Shown here one piece after another: positions 40,421 to 49,498 of a stretch of 64,000 nucleotides of DNA; the first letter of the stretch is position 1, and the number at the start of each line of letters is the position of its first letter. The translations under genes and the position numbers were made by a program. The stretch comes from Paracraurococcus lichenis (lineage in GTDB: Bacteria > Pseudomonadota > Alphaproteobacteria > Acetobacterales > Acetobacteraceae), in NCBI RefSeq assembly GCF_030657435.1, contig NZ_JAUTWS010000023.1, positions 1-64,000 on the forward strand, written 5' to 3'. The notes under the pieces were generated by a model, which worked only from the letters and a program-made list of their open reading frames with translations, was not told the origin of the DNA and searched no databases.

Positions 40421-42510
40421 CAGCGCCCCTCGCGCCGCCACGCCAGCACCGCGACGCCGAGGATGAGCGGCAGGGCCAGCCAGGGCGGCAGCAGCGGCAG
40501 GGCGGCGATCCCGGTCACCGTATGGTCGCCGTTGCGCCGCAGGCCGATCCAGTTGGCGCCCTGCGCGTCGCGGCCCGGCGCCACGCGGCGCAGTTCCGGC
40601 AGCGCCGGCTCCGCCCCGGTGCCGAGCCAGCGCTGCCCCCCGCCCGTCGCGGCCAGGATGGGCGCCAGCCGCGCGCCATCGGCGCGGAGGTCGGCGATCT
40701 CCAGCGGATTGGTATTGGCGGCGGCGACGAAGGTCGTGCGCTTGCCGTCCGTCACCTGCCAGACGCCCGGCTGCTCCGCCGGCATCTCCGCCGTGGCGCG
40801 GCCGCCCGCGCCGGCCTGCAGCGGCATGCGGCGCGCGCTGCCGTCCGGGGCGGTGATCGTCACCTCGGGCGGTGGCCCGGCCTCGACGCTGCGGCGGAGG
40901 ACGCGCAGCCGCCCGGCCTCGATGCGGGCGGTCAGGTCCTCCTCCTCCAGCTCCGGCTCGCGCATCAGCCAATGGGCGGCGCGGCGCAGCAACTCGGCCT
41001 GCGGCCCGCCGCCGTCATGCCCGCGCGACCAGAGCCAGATATGGTCGGAGAGCAGCAGCGCGACCCGGCCCTCCCCGACCCGATCGAGGACCATGAGCGG
41101 GGCGCCGCCGGCCGCCTCCATGACCGTGGTCCCGCCGCGGGTATCGGCGCGCATGCTGCGGTACCAGCGGCCCCAGCTCGCCTCGTGCTGCTCGTCCGGG
41201 TTGGCGCCGGTCAGCCCTTCCGTCACCGGATGGCGGGCGCCGAGGGCGGTCACCATCGGCCGGAAGGCCCCCTCCGCCGCGCCGTTGCCGCCGCCCTGCG
41301 GCGGCCGCGCCGGCAGCACGGCGCCGAGCGGCGTCGAGGCGAGGCTGACGGGGCCGGCGAATTCCGGCCCCACCGACATCAGCAGCGCGCCGCCGCCGCG
41401 GACATAGTCGGCGATGTTGCGGAGATAGGCCGGCGGCAGGATGCCGCGATTGGCGAAGCGGTCGAAGACGACCAGGTCGAACTCGCGGAGCTTCACCTGG
41501 AACAGCTCGCGGACGGGGAAGGCGATCAGCGCCAGCTCATTCAGCGGCGTCAGGTCGTCCTTCTCCGGCGGGCGGAGGATGGTGAAGTGAACGAGATCGA
41601 CGCCCGGATCGGCCTTCAGCAGGCGGCGCCAGGTGCGCTCGCCGGCATGCGGCTCGCCGCTCACCAGCAGCACGCGCAGCCGGTCGCGCACGCCCGTCAC
41701 CGTGACCACGGCGCGGTTGTTGAGCTCGGAGACCTCGCCCGGCCGCGCCTCGGCGGCGAGCTCGATGACGGTCGGTCCGCCGCGCTCGATCGGCACCTCG
41801 ATGCGGTGCTCGCGGCCCACCGGCACGCTCTCGATCCGCGGCGGCTGGCCGTCCCGGCGGATGGAGAGGCGGGCGGCGCCGCCCGCGTTCGGCACCCCGA
41901 GATCGTCCACCGCCACCCGCAGCTCGACCGCGCGGCCGACGATGCCGAAGCCCGGCGCCTCGATGATGCGCAGCCGCCGGTCCACCTCGCCGGGCTTGCC
42001 GGGGAGCAGGAGGTGGAAGGGCGCCTCGACGGGGGAGGCCGCCGGGACGTCGTGCACCTGGCCGTCGCTCAGCGCGATGACGCCGGCGAGGCGCGGGCGC
42101 GGGATCTCCGCCAGCGCCCGCTCCATGGCGGTGAAGAGGCGCGTGCCCTGGTTGCCCGCCTCCGGCACCTCGACGGTGCGCAGCTCCAGCTCGGGCAGCT
42201 TGCCGGCGCGCGCCTCGATGGCGGCGCGGGCGGCCTCGAGCTGCTTCGCGCGGTCGCCGATGCGGGCGCTGTCGGAGCGGTCGACGACCAGCAGGGCGAT
42301 GTCGGGCCGCGTCTCGCGCGTCTCCTCGACCAGCCGCGGATTGGCCAGCGCGAGGAGGATGAGGGCGAAGGCGAGCGCCCGCAGCGGCGTGCCCCGCGCC
42401 CGCCGCCAGAGCGCCGGGACGAGGGAGAGCGCCGCGACCGCGGCGAGGGCGCCGAGCAGCCAGAGCGGCAGGACGGGGGCGAGGTCGATGCCGGCGAGGG
42501 CCTGGGTCAT
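40420..42510 (-). CDS. Large membrane protein with vWA-like and glutamine-amidotransferase-like parts
   Basis: 696 residues. Two membrane helices near the N-terminus (about 13-32 and 44-58) and one at the C-terminus anchor a large periplasmic or cytosolic region. That region begins IALLVVDRSDSARIGDR, a degenerate von Willebrand A/MIDAS start (DxSxS is altered to DRSDS), and later contains a class-I-glutamine-amidotransferase-like domain (LVVFDRFANRGILPPAYLRNI and GGGALLMSVGPEF, about residues 345-385) without an obvious catalytic Cys. Such proteins accompany MoxR and DUF58 genes. It overlaps the neighbouring HD fragment gene by ATGA. Confidence 0.82.
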   Translation of the reverse strand: MTQALAGIDLAPVLPLWLLGALAAVAALSLVPALWRRARGTPLRALAFALILLALANPRLVEETRETRPDIALLVVDRSDSARIGDRAKQLEAARAAIEARAGKLPELELRTVEVPEAGNQGTRLFTAMERALAEIPRPRLAGVIALSDGQVHDVPAASPVEAPFHLLLPGKPGEVDRRLRIIEAPGFGIVGRAVELRVAVDDLGVPNAGGAARLSIRRDGQPPRIESVPVGREHRIEVPIERGGPTVIELAAEARPGEVSELNNRAVVTVTGVRDRLRVLLVSGEPHAGERTWRRLLKADPGVDLVHFTILRPPEKDDLTPLNELALIAFPVRELFQVKLREFDLVVFDRFANRGILPPAYLRNIADYVRGGGALLMSVGPEFAGPVSLASTPLGAVLPARPPQGGGNGAAEGAFRPMVTALGARHPVTEGLTGANPDEQHEASWGRWYRSMRADTRGGTTVMEAAGGAPLMVLDRVGEGRVALLLSDHIWLWSRGHDGGGPQAELLRRAAHWLMREPELEEEDLTARIEAGRLRVLRRSVEAGPPPEVTITAPDGSARRMPLQAGAGGRATAEMPAEQPGVWQVTDGKRTTFVAAANTNPLEIADLRADGARLAPILAATGGGQRWLGTGAEPALPELRRVAPGRDAQGANWIGLRRNGDHTVTGIAALPLLPPWLALPLILGVAVLAWRREGR

Positions 42511-42824
42511 GGCGTGGCCTCCGCCGGCAGGCCGTGCCTGGCACGGAGCGCTGCGACATCCTCTCCGGCCATGGCCATCCGCATCTCCGCCTGCGCGCGG
42601 ATCGCGGCGCAGAGCCCCGGCAGCAGGGGCTCATGCGCGCAGCGCGCATCCATCTCGGTGTAGACCAGGTCGCGCTCCACCGGTTCCCAGGTCGAGAGGT
42701 CGGCGAGGTTGTGCCGCGCCTGCACCTCGAGGTGGTCGAGCGCACGCAGCAGCCGGGATCCGGCCGTCCCGCCCGCCTCGTACTCCTCCCGGAGGTCGAG
42801 CAGCATGCCTGCCTCCGGGCTCAA
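42507..42824 (-). CDS. C-terminal fragment of an HD-domain hydrolase (YfbR/HDDC2-like)
   Basis: 105 residues. The stretch LREEYEAGGTAGSRLLRALD-HLE (about residues 11-33) matches the segment EEYExxxxxxxxxVxxLDxxE that follows the HD metal site in YfbR/HDDC2-type phosphohydrolases. The N-terminal half with the His-Asp metal ligands is absent, and no other frame supplies it because the neighbouring gene occupies that space. The gene has four-base overlaps on both sides (42507-42510 and 42821-42824). It could be a relic or a shortened domain kept for a new role. The alignment is from memory of the family. Confidence 0.6.
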   Translation of the reverse strand: MSPEAGMLLDLREEYEAGGTAGSRLLRALDHLEVQARHNLADLSTWEPVERDLVYTEMDARCAHEPLLPGLCAAIRAQAEMRMAMAGEDVAALRARHGLPAEATP

Positions 42825-45568
42825 TTGCCGAGCCTCTCGAGAATGGCCGGCACATGCACCTGGTCGCCCTTGTAGTTGCCGGTCAGCGCGTACATCACGA
42901 GGTTGACGCCGAAGCGATAGGCCAGCGTCCGCTGCCGCGTCCCGCCCGGCACCACGGCGAAGGGGTTGTTGCCCCGCGCGTCGATCGCCCAGGCCGCCGC
43001 CCAGTCATGCCCGCCGATGATGACCGGCGAGACGCTGTCATTCGCCCGGTCCTGGTCGCGCGCCACCCAGACCGGGCCGCCGGCGAAGCGCCCGGGCAGG
43101 TCCACCAGCAGGTAGAAGGCGCGCCTGAGGACATGGTCCTCCGACACCTGCGCCAGGGGCGGGATCGCCAGGTCGCGGGTGACGCGGCGGAGGGCGGCGC
43201 GGGCGCCGCTGGCGAAGCCCTCGCCCGAGCCCTCGTCCCGCGTGTCGAACAGGATGATGCCGCCATGGCGCATGAAGTCGTTCAGCGCCGTCACCGCCTG
43301 GGCATCGGGCTGCGGCGCGTCGGGCGTGATCACCCAGTAGAGCAGGGGGTAGAAGGAGAGGTCGTCCTGCCCCGGTGTCACCGCCGCCGGATCGGCCAGC
43401 GCCGCCGCGGTCCGCCGGTTCACGAAGTCGGACAGCCCGACCAGCCCCATGCGCTGCGTCTCGTCCAGCGAGGAATCGCCTGTCACGACATAGGCGAGGC
43501 GGGTGGCCAGCACCGGGTCGCCCTCCGGCCCGCCGGCCGAGCCGCGCTGCGCCATGGCGGGTGCGGCGGCGAGCAGCGCGAGCGCCGCCACGGCGCCCAC
43601 CCGCGCGGCGCGCGGCACCGCCAGCAGGCCGCGCAGGACCAGCCCGATGACGAGGTCGGCGGCCAGCAGCAGCAGCGCCGCCGCCAGCAGCCAGGGGCCG
43701 AGGTCGCGCTCGGCCGGGATGCCGCCGATCGCCAGCACCGAGGTGCCCGGCGGCGGCGGCGGCGCGGCGCGCGGGCCGGGGATGGCGCCGCCGAGGTTCA
43801 GCGCCCGGCGATAGGCGGCATTCGCCGCGTCCTGGCCGGGCGTGCCGTACCAGCCCGGCGGGTTGCGCGGGGAGGGCACCGTGCCCTCGATGGCGGAGGC
43901 CGGCAGGGCGCTCGCCGCCGGCGGCGCCGCGCCCAGCCGGCCGAAGCCGTCCAGCGTCTCGAGCGGGGCGAGCGGCGCGTCGCCCTCCTGCCCCTGGATG
44001 CCGGCCGAGAGGGCGACGATCCGCCGCAGCATCTGCACGAAGAGGCCCGAGAGCGGCAGGTTCGACCACTCGGCATTGGCGGTCACGTGGAACAGCACGA
44101 TGCGCCCCTGGCCGCGCGCCTCGGCGGTGACCAGCGGCGTGCCGTCCGCGAGCCGCGCCCAGGTCCGCTCCGACAGGCGCGGGGAGGGCTCGGCCAGCAC
44201 CTGCCGCTCCACCGTCACCTCGGCCGGCACGGGCAGGCCCAGGAAGGGCGAATGGTCGGGGAAGGGCGCCAGGCGCTGCGGCTGCTCCCAGGAGAGCGAG
44301 CCGCCCAGCGAGCGCTCGGCCCTGAGCGGCACCGGCAGCAGCGGATCCTGATGGTCGGCGATGCGCGGCCCGGCGAAGCGGATCAGCGTGCCGCCGCGCT
44401 CCACCCAGCGGGTCAGGGCGTCGCGCTCGACGCCCTCGGCCACCGGCCGGTCGGCCAGTGCCAGCACGGCGATCGGGCGGGAGAGCAGCCGGTCGAGCGG
44501 GCCGCGGCGGATCTCGACGAAGGGCGCCAGCGCCCGGTCGAGGTAGAAGAGGTCGCCGATCAGCGGCGCGTCGGCGCTCTCCTCCTGCGCCGGCAGCAGG
44601 CCGACGGGCCGGCGGCGGAAGCGCTCGTCCAGCAGCACCACGCCGCCGGCGCCGGTCTCGCCCTCGATCTCAAGGCGCACCACCTGGTTGCGCAGCTCGA
44701 CCGGCAGTTCCAGGACCCCCTCGCCCTGCGCGGCATTGGCCGGGACCGGCACGGTCGCCTGGGCCAGCGCGCGGCCATCGCCGGTGCGGGCCAGCACCAC
44801 CGCTTCGGACGGGGTCGGCAGCGGCCGCTGCTGCACCGTGAGGCGGAGCCGGTCGGCCTCCGCCACCGGCGGCGGCAGCAGCCGGACCGGCCGGGCCGCA
44901 TCCATGGCGAGGGTCAGCGTCCCCGCCCCGGCGAGCGCGGCCTGGAAGGGCGCGGCGCCGGCCTCGGCATGCTCGATGCCGTCGCTGACCAGCAGGGTGC
45001 TGACCGGCCCGGTATTGGTCGTGCGCCAGGCCTGGAAGGCGGCCAGCGCCGCCGCCCGGTCCGGCGCCCAGGGCTTGGGCCGGAGCGCCGCGAGCCGCGC
45101 CCGCAGGTCCTCGGCCGGCATGGGGCCGATCACCCGCGGCGCATCACCTGTTTCGGAAGGCGCGGTCGCCAGCAGGGCGGCCCGCCGTCCCTCCCGTGCC
45201 GCGCGGTCGAGCGCGGCCCCGGCGGCCGCCATGCGGGCCGGCCAGTCGGCCGCCGCGGCCCAGCCGTCGTCCAGGACCAGGAGCTGCGTGCCCTCGCCGC
45301 CCACCCCGCCGCGCGGGCCGAGCACCGGCTGGGCGAGGCCGAGGATGAGCAGCGCGGCCGCCACGATCCTGAGCAGCAGCAGCCACCAGGGCGTGCGGGC
45401 CGGCGTCTCCTGCGTGATGGGCAGGTCGCGCAGCAGGCGGAGCGCCGGGAAGCCGATGCGCCGCGGTGCCGGCGGCGTGACCCGCAGCAGCCACCACAGG
45501 ATCGGCAGCGCCGGCAGGGCCAGCAGCAGCCAGGGCGCGGCGAAGGCGATCGGGCCAAGGCTCAGCAT
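42821..45568 (-). CDS. DUF4159 membrane protein with BatA-like N-terminus
   Basis: 915 residues. The N-terminus has the BatA-type double helix (FAAPWLLLALPALPILWWLL and a second helix about residues 60-80), followed by a vWA-like region (LLVLDDGWAAA) whose metal-site serines are not evident. After a mid-protein membrane pair (about residues 640-695) comes the DUF4159 domain (about 705-905: FYPLLYWVITPDAPQP, GGIILFDTRDEGSG, RRAFYLLVDLPGRF, WVARDQDR). DUF4159 occurs with MoxR ATPases and DUF58 proteins. It is separated from DUF58 by about 200 bases without a gene. Confidence 0.88.
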   Translation of the reverse strand: MLSLGPIAFAAPWLLLALPALPILWWLLRVTPPAPRRIGFPALRLLRDLPITQETPARTPWWLLLLRIVAAALLILGLAQPVLGPRGGVGGEGTQLLVLDDGWAAAADWPARMAAAGAALDRAAREGRRAALLATAPSETGDAPRVIGPMPAEDLRARLAALRPKPWAPDRAAALAAFQAWRTTNTGPVSTLLVSDGIEHAEAGAAPFQAALAGAGTLTLAMDAARPVRLLPPPVAEADRLRLTVQQRPLPTPSEAVVLARTGDGRALAQATVPVPANAAQGEGVLELPVELRNQVVRLEIEGETGAGGVVLLDERFRRRPVGLLPAQEESADAPLIGDLFYLDRALAPFVEIRRGPLDRLLSRPIAVLALADRPVAEGVERDALTRWVERGGTLIRFAGPRIADHQDPLLPVPLRAERSLGGSLSWEQPQRLAPFPDHSPFLGLPVPAEVTVERQVLAEPSPRLSERTWARLADGTPLVTAEARGQGRIVLFHVTANAEWSNLPLSGLFVQMLRRIVALSAGIQGQEGDAPLAPLETLDGFGRLGAAPPAASALPASAIEGTVPSPRNPPGWYGTPGQDAANAAYRRALNLGGAIPGPRAAPPPPPGTSVLAIGGIPAERDLGPWLLAAALLLLAADLVIGLVLRGLLAVPRAARVGAVAALALLAAAPAMAQRGSAGGPEGDPVLATRLAYVVTGDSSLDETQRMGLVGLSDFVNRRTAAALADPAAVTPGQDDLSFYPLLYWVITPDAPQPDAQAVTALNDFMRHGGIILFDTRDEGSGEGFASGARAALRRVTRDLAIPPLAQVSEDHVLRRAFYLLVDLPGRFAGGPVWVARDQDRANDSVSPVIIGGHDWAAAWAIDARGNNPFAVVPGGTRQRTLAYRFGVNLVMYALTGNYKGDQVHVPAILERLGN

Positions 45569-45772
45569 GCGGGACTCGGCGTCGGGGTGGGGGGGCGCAG
45601 TCTTGCGGCGCTGTGGAGCATGCGCGGGCCTTGCCGGGAGGACCGGTCGAGGCACGTCGCGTGCCAGGCCGGGCCCGTCCTCAATGCTTTTGTGTGCCTA
45701 ACTGGCAACGAACTCGCCGGACGCGGCGCCATCGGACCCTGCAGCATGTCGGTTGTGCCCACGCGATCGGGC

Positions 45773-46702
45773 CTACTGTGGCGCGAGTGCCTGCCACAAG
45801 GCCAGCAAAGCCGTCTGCGGCGGCTGATCGACATGATGGGTCATGAACCCCCAGCCGGCGGCGGCGGCGATGGCGGCAATCCCGTCGCGATGGTGGCGCA
45901 GGCGCTCGACATAGACGGCGCGGGCCTCCTCGACCCTCGGCACCAGCACGCCCTCGCGGCCGCTGCCCCATTCGAACAGGACGCGCCCGGCATAGGCCCG
46001 GTTGCCTTGGCCGAGAGTCTCTTCCTCGGGGTCCAGCACCTGCAGGATGTGCCCGCGCACCGGCCAGGCGGCCAGCGCCGCGACCGCCGCATGGATCTCG
46101 GGCAGCGGCGCCATGAAATCGCCGATCAGCACCGCGCGGGCATGCCGCGGCAGGCTGTGGTCCGGCAGCGGTAGGGCGCGCGACTTGGTGACCGCGGTCA
46201 TGGTCTCGACCAGCGAGGCCAGGCCCGCCCGGCCGGCATGGGCGCGCGGCGGACCGCCGATCAGCCGCACCCGCTCCCCGCCGCGCAGCGCCAGCGCGGC
46301 GAGCGCCGCGGTGAGCAGGTCCGCCCTCTCCCGCTTGCTCTGCCGGTTGGCGGAGAAGCGCCATTCCATGCTGCGGGAGGCATCGGACCAGAGGGCGATG
46401 GTCTGCGCCGCCTCCCATTCCGTCTCCCGGATGAAGAGCCGGTCGGACTTGGCGCTCTGCCGCCAGTCGATGCGGCCGACCGCATCGCCCTGCAGGAAGG
46501 GGCGGAACTGCCAGAAGGCATCGCCCTGGCCGGCGCGGCGGCGGCCATGCACGCCCTGCAGGATGGTGGCGGCGACCCGGTCCGCCGCGACCACCAGCGG
46601 CGGCAGCCGGGCGCCCAGCGCCTCGGCGCGCAGCGCCGCCTGGCCCGGCGCCAGGGGAGGGCTGCCGGGCGGCCGGGCGGCCGGCGTGCGGGGCTCAGCC
46701 AA
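45773..46702 (-). CDS. DUF58 domain protein (MoxR-associated)
   Basis: 309 residues. The DUF58 signature is GRRRAGQGDAFWQFRPFLQG-D followed by IDWRQSAKSDRLFIRETEWE (about residues 52-95), leading into a vWA-like domain beginning IALWSDASRSM (DxSxSM metal-ion site, about residues 101-111). It is cytosolic and would act as a partner or substrate adaptor of the MoxR ATPase encoded immediately upstream; the two genes overlap by eight bases. Confidence 0.92.
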   Translation of the reverse strand: MAEPRTPAARPPGSPPLAPGQAALRAEALGARLPPLVVAADRVAATILQGVHGRRRAGQGDAFWQFRPFLQGDAVGRIDWRQSAKSDRLFIRETEWEAAQTIALWSDASRSMEWRFSANRQSKRERADLLTAALAALALRGGERVRLIGGPPRAHAGRAGLASLVETMTAVTKSRALPLPDHSLPRHARAVLIGDFMAPLPEIHAAVAALAAWPVRGHILQVLDPEEETLGQGNRAYAGRVLFEWGSGREGVLVPRVEEARAVYVERLRHHRDGIAAIAAAAGWGFMTHHVDQPPQTALLALWQALAPQ

Positions 46703-47723
46703 GCCGGGCCTTCAGCGTCTCGATGACGTCGGCGATCTGCACCCCCTCGGCACGGGCGGAGAAGTTCAGCGCCATGCGGTGGCGGAGCACCGGCGCGGCC
46801 AGCGCCAGCACGTCCTCGATCGAGGGGGCGAGGCGGCCGTCCAGCAGGGCGCGGGCGCGGGTCGCCAGCATCAGCGCCTGCGCCGCGCGCGGGCCGGGGC
46901 CCCAGGCGAGGTGCTTGCCGACGGCGGGGATGGGGGAGTTCTCGGGCCGCGCGCCGCGGACCAGCCGCAGGATGGCGTCGAGCACGCCCTCGCCGACCGG
47001 GATGCGGCGGATCAGCGCCTGCGCCGCCATCAGCTCCGGCCCCGTCAGCGCCCGGACCGGCTTCGCATCCGTCGCGCCGGTGGTCGCCAGCAGCATGGCG
47101 CGCTCGGCGGCCTCGTCCGGATAGGTGATCTCGACCTCGAGCAGGAAGCGGTCGAGCTGCGCCTCCGGCAGGGGATAGGTGCCCTCCTGCTCGATCGGAT
47201 TCTGTGTCGCCAGCACGTGGAAGGGCGCCGGCAGCGGGTGGACATGCCCGGCGACGGAGACCTTGTGCTCCTGCATCGACTGCAGCAGGGCGGACTGGGT
47301 GCGCGGGCTGGCGCGGTTGATCTCGTCTGCCATGAGAAGCTGGCAGAAGACCGGGCCGGGAATGAAGCGGAAGGCGCGGCGGCCCTCCTCGCTCTCCTCG
47401 AGCACCTCCGAGCCGATGATGTCGGCCGGCATCAGGTCCGGGGTGAACTGCACCCGGCGGGCATCGAGGCCGAGGACGGTCCCGAGCGTCTCGACCAGCT
47501 TGGTCTTGCCGAGGCCGGGGACGCCGACGAGCAGCGCATGGCCGCCCGAGAGCAGGGTGATGAGCGTATGCTCGACCACCTCCTCCTGGCCGAAGATGAC
47601 CCGTCCCACGGCCTCCCGCACGCGGTGCAGGCGTTCGCCGAGGGCCTCGACCTCCGCCACCATGGCGGCGGGGTCGCCGGTGCCGTTGCTGCCACTCATT
47701 GCGGTGTCGGCCACTTCAATCAT
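46695..47723 (-). CDS. MoxR family AAA+ ATPase
   Basis: About 342 residues; a start at the ATG of 47699 (334 residues) is also possible. The AAA+ motifs are GVPGLGKT (Walker A, about residues 68-75), LLMADEINRASPRTQSALLQ (Walker B and following, about 129-148), and an ATQNPIEQEGTYPLPEAQLD sensor region. MoxR ATPases act as chaperones for metal-cofactor or vWA-containing proteins. It leads the minus-strand operon with DUF58, DUF4159, the HD fragment, the membrane protein and the lipoprotein. Confidence 0.94.
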   Translation of the reverse strand: MIEVADTAMSGSNGTGDPAAMVAEVEALGERLHRVREAVGRVIFGQEEVVEHTLITLLSGGHALLVGVPGLGKTKLVETLGTVLGLDARRVQFTPDLMPADIIGSEVLEESEEGRRAFRFIPGPVFCQLLMADEINRASPRTQSALLQSMQEHKVSVAGHVHPLPAPFHVLATQNPIEQEGTYPLPEAQLDRFLLEVEITYPDEAAERAMLLATTGATDAKPVRALTGPELMAAQALIRRIPVGEGVLDAILRLVRGARPENSPIPAVGKHLAWGPGPRAAQALMLATRARALLDGRLAPSIEDVLALAAPVLRHRMALNFSARAEGVQIADVIETLKARLG

Positions 47724-47855
47724 CCCAACGTCGATCCCTATATTGGCGCCTGAGCGGCCCTGGCGACGCCCCGGGGATGTGCGTCACCCGGACGTGTGGA
47801 TGCAGCAGCCTATGGCCAGGAGCGGCGAGAACAAAGCGGTGAATGGGAGGCTGCC

Positions 47856-48509
47856 GTGCAGAACCGGATGAGGGCCGAGGAGAACTCCCGGCCGGGGACA
47901 TCCCAGGCGGGGACGTCCCAGGGCTGCCCGACTGGCATCGCGGCCGGGCCGGAGGCGCCGGGCATGCGCGGGGCGAATGGCCTGCGGCGCAAGCACGAGG
48001 TGGGCCACTACGCGATCCGCATCGACCGCAACGGCACCTGGTATTACCAGGGCAGTCCGATCAACCGTAAGGAGCTGGTCTGCCTCTTCGCCAGCGTGCT
48101 GCGGCGGGAGCCGGACGGGTCCTACTGGCTGGAGACGCCGGTGGAGCGCGGCCGGATCGAGGTGGAGGATGCCCCCTTCGTCGCCGTCGAGATGGTCTGG
48201 AAGGACTGCGACTGCGGCAGCGGCCGGCCGCAGCAATGCCTGGCCTTCCGCACCAACCTGGACCAGATCGTGACGGCCAATGCCGAGCACCCGATCCGCA
48301 TCCATGTGGATCCGCGGACGCGCGAGCCGCGGCCCTATATCCTGGTGCGGCCGGGGCTCGAGGCGAAGATCAACCGCGCGGTCTTCTACGAGCTCGTCGC
48401 GCTCGGCGAGACCGAGGTGGTGGACGGGCGGGAGGTGCTCGGCGTCTGGAGCGAGGGCGTCTTCTTCCCGATCGACGAGGTGAGCGCGATCGACGCCGCG
48501 GCGGAGTGA
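47856..48509 (+). CDS. DUF1285 protein
   Basis: 217 residues. The core HYAIRIDRNGTWYYQGSPIN followed by FASVLRREPDGSYWLETPVE is typical of DUF1285, a soluble two-domain beta-barrel family of unknown function. Near residue 112 there is CDCGSGRPQQC, a cluster of three cysteines in a loop where the relatives I know carry no cysteines; it may bind metal. The GTG at 47856 has GGGAGG five bases upstream; the ATG at 47868 is less well placed. It is divergent from the MoxR operon, with 132 bases between. Confidence 0.85.
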   Translation: MQNRMRAEENSRPGTSQAGTSQGCPTGIAAGPEAPGMRGANGLRRKHEVGHYAIRIDRNGTWYYQGSPINRKELVCLFASVLRREPDGSYWLETPVERGRIEVEDAPFVAVEMVWKDCDCGSGRPQQCLAFRTNLDQIVTANAEHPIRIHVDPRTREPRPYILVRPGLEAKINRAVFYELVALGETEVVDGREVLGVWSEGVFFPIDEVSAIDAAAE

Positions 48510-48570
48510 GCGCGCGGCATCCCGCCGCCGGGGATGGCCGAGGCTGCCGGCGCCGGTCTATCCTGCCGGC

Positions 48571-49161
48571 GTGACGCCCGCCGAGATCGCCGCCCGCCTC
48601 GCCGACCCCGCGGCCCAGGCCCTGGTCGGCCCGACCCTGTTCAACGATGCGGAAGGTTTCGCGGCGGACAGCATCCGCCCCGCCGCCGTGCTCGTGCCGA
48701 TCGTGCTGCACCCGGCGCCGACCATCCTGCTGACGCTCAGGGCGGCGAAGCTCTCGGCCCATGCCGGCCAGGTCAGCTTCCCTGGCGGCCGGATCGAGGC
48801 GGGCGAGACGCCCGAGGCGGCGGCGGTGCGGGAGGCGGCAGAGGAGGTCGGGCTCGACCCGCGGCTGCCGGAGCTGATCGGGCGGCTGCCGGAACACCAT
48901 ACCGGCACCGGCTTTCGCATCACGCCCATCGTCGGCCTGGTGCCGCCGCCGCTGAACCTGGTGCCCGATCCGGCCGAGGTGGAGGAGCCCTTCGAGCTGC
49001 CGCTCTCGGTCGTGCTGGACCCGAAGGCGCCGGAGCGGCGGACGGCGGAATGGAAGGGCCGCACCCGCACCTTCTGGGTCTGGCCGCATGAGCGGCACTA
49101 TATCTGGGGCGCGACCGCGGCGATCCTGGTGAACCTGGCGAAGGTGCTGCGCGGCGGGTGA
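48571..49161 (+). CDS. CoA pyrophosphatase (NUDIX family)
   Basis: 196 residues. A canonical Nudix box GGRIEAGETPEAAAVREAAEEVGL (given in two halves: GGRIEAGETPEAAA and VREAAEEVGL, about residues 71-94) is preceded by LSAHAGQVSFPGG, the CoA-pyrophosphatase-specific (UPF0035/NudL) signature. It hydrolyses CoA and its derivatives to phosphopantetheine and 3',5'-ADP. The start is GTG at 48571. First gene of a group with DUF6111 and the CCA-adding enzyme, an arrangement common in alphaproteobacteria. Confidence 0.93.
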   Translation: MTPAEIAARLADPAAQALVGPTLFNDAEGFAADSIRPAAVLVPIVLHPAPTILLTLRAAKLSAHAGQVSFPGGRIEAGETPEAAAVREAAEEVGLDPRLPELIGRLPEHHTGTGFRITPIVGLVPPPLNLVPDPAEVEEPFELPLSVVLDPKAPERRTAEWKGRTRTFWVWPHERHYIWGATAAILVNLAKVLRGG

Positions 49162-49246
49162 ACCGCCCCTGCGATCACGGGTGCGGCGGGCCGGACGCGT
49201 CTCGCGTTGGGCGTGCCATGATACCATTGCGCAGCGTGGCGAACCC

Positions 49247-49498
49247 ATGCCCTATCTGATCGAGTTCCTGCTCTTCCTCCTGCCCTTCGCCGCCTATGCG
49301 GTCTGGCGCTGGTACAATCCCGGCATCGAGCCGGGCCCGCGGGTGATGGCCGCGGCCGCGGCCGGGGTCCTGCTGATGCTGCTCTTCGCGATCTGGTACG
49401 GCCTCTCCGTCTCCATGGCGCCGCACGAGGTCTATGTGCCGGCCCATCTCGGCCCGGACGGAAGGGTGGTCCCCGGCCGGCTGGAGCCGGCGCGGTGA
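49247..49498 (+). CDS. DUF6111 small membrane protein
   Basis: 83 residues with two membrane helices (about residues 4-20 and 33-52) and a short C-terminal tail, conserved beside the CCA-transferase gene in alphaproteobacteria. The function is unknown. The stop overlaps the next GTG (GTGA, 49495-49498). Confidence 0.82.
   Translation: MPYLIEFLLFLLPFAAYAVWRWYNPGIEPGPRVMAAAAAGVLLMLLFAIWYGLSVSMAPHEVYVPAHLGPDGRVVPGRLEPAR

Noticed and set aside
41633..46174. Open frame of 1513 codons on the plus strand, antisense to the DUF4159/MoxR operon
   Set aside because: GC-rich DNA leaves long stop-free antisense frames. Its translation is low-complexity Arg/Gly/Ala/His-rich without any family pattern, whereas the minus-strand frames match known families and overlap neatly.
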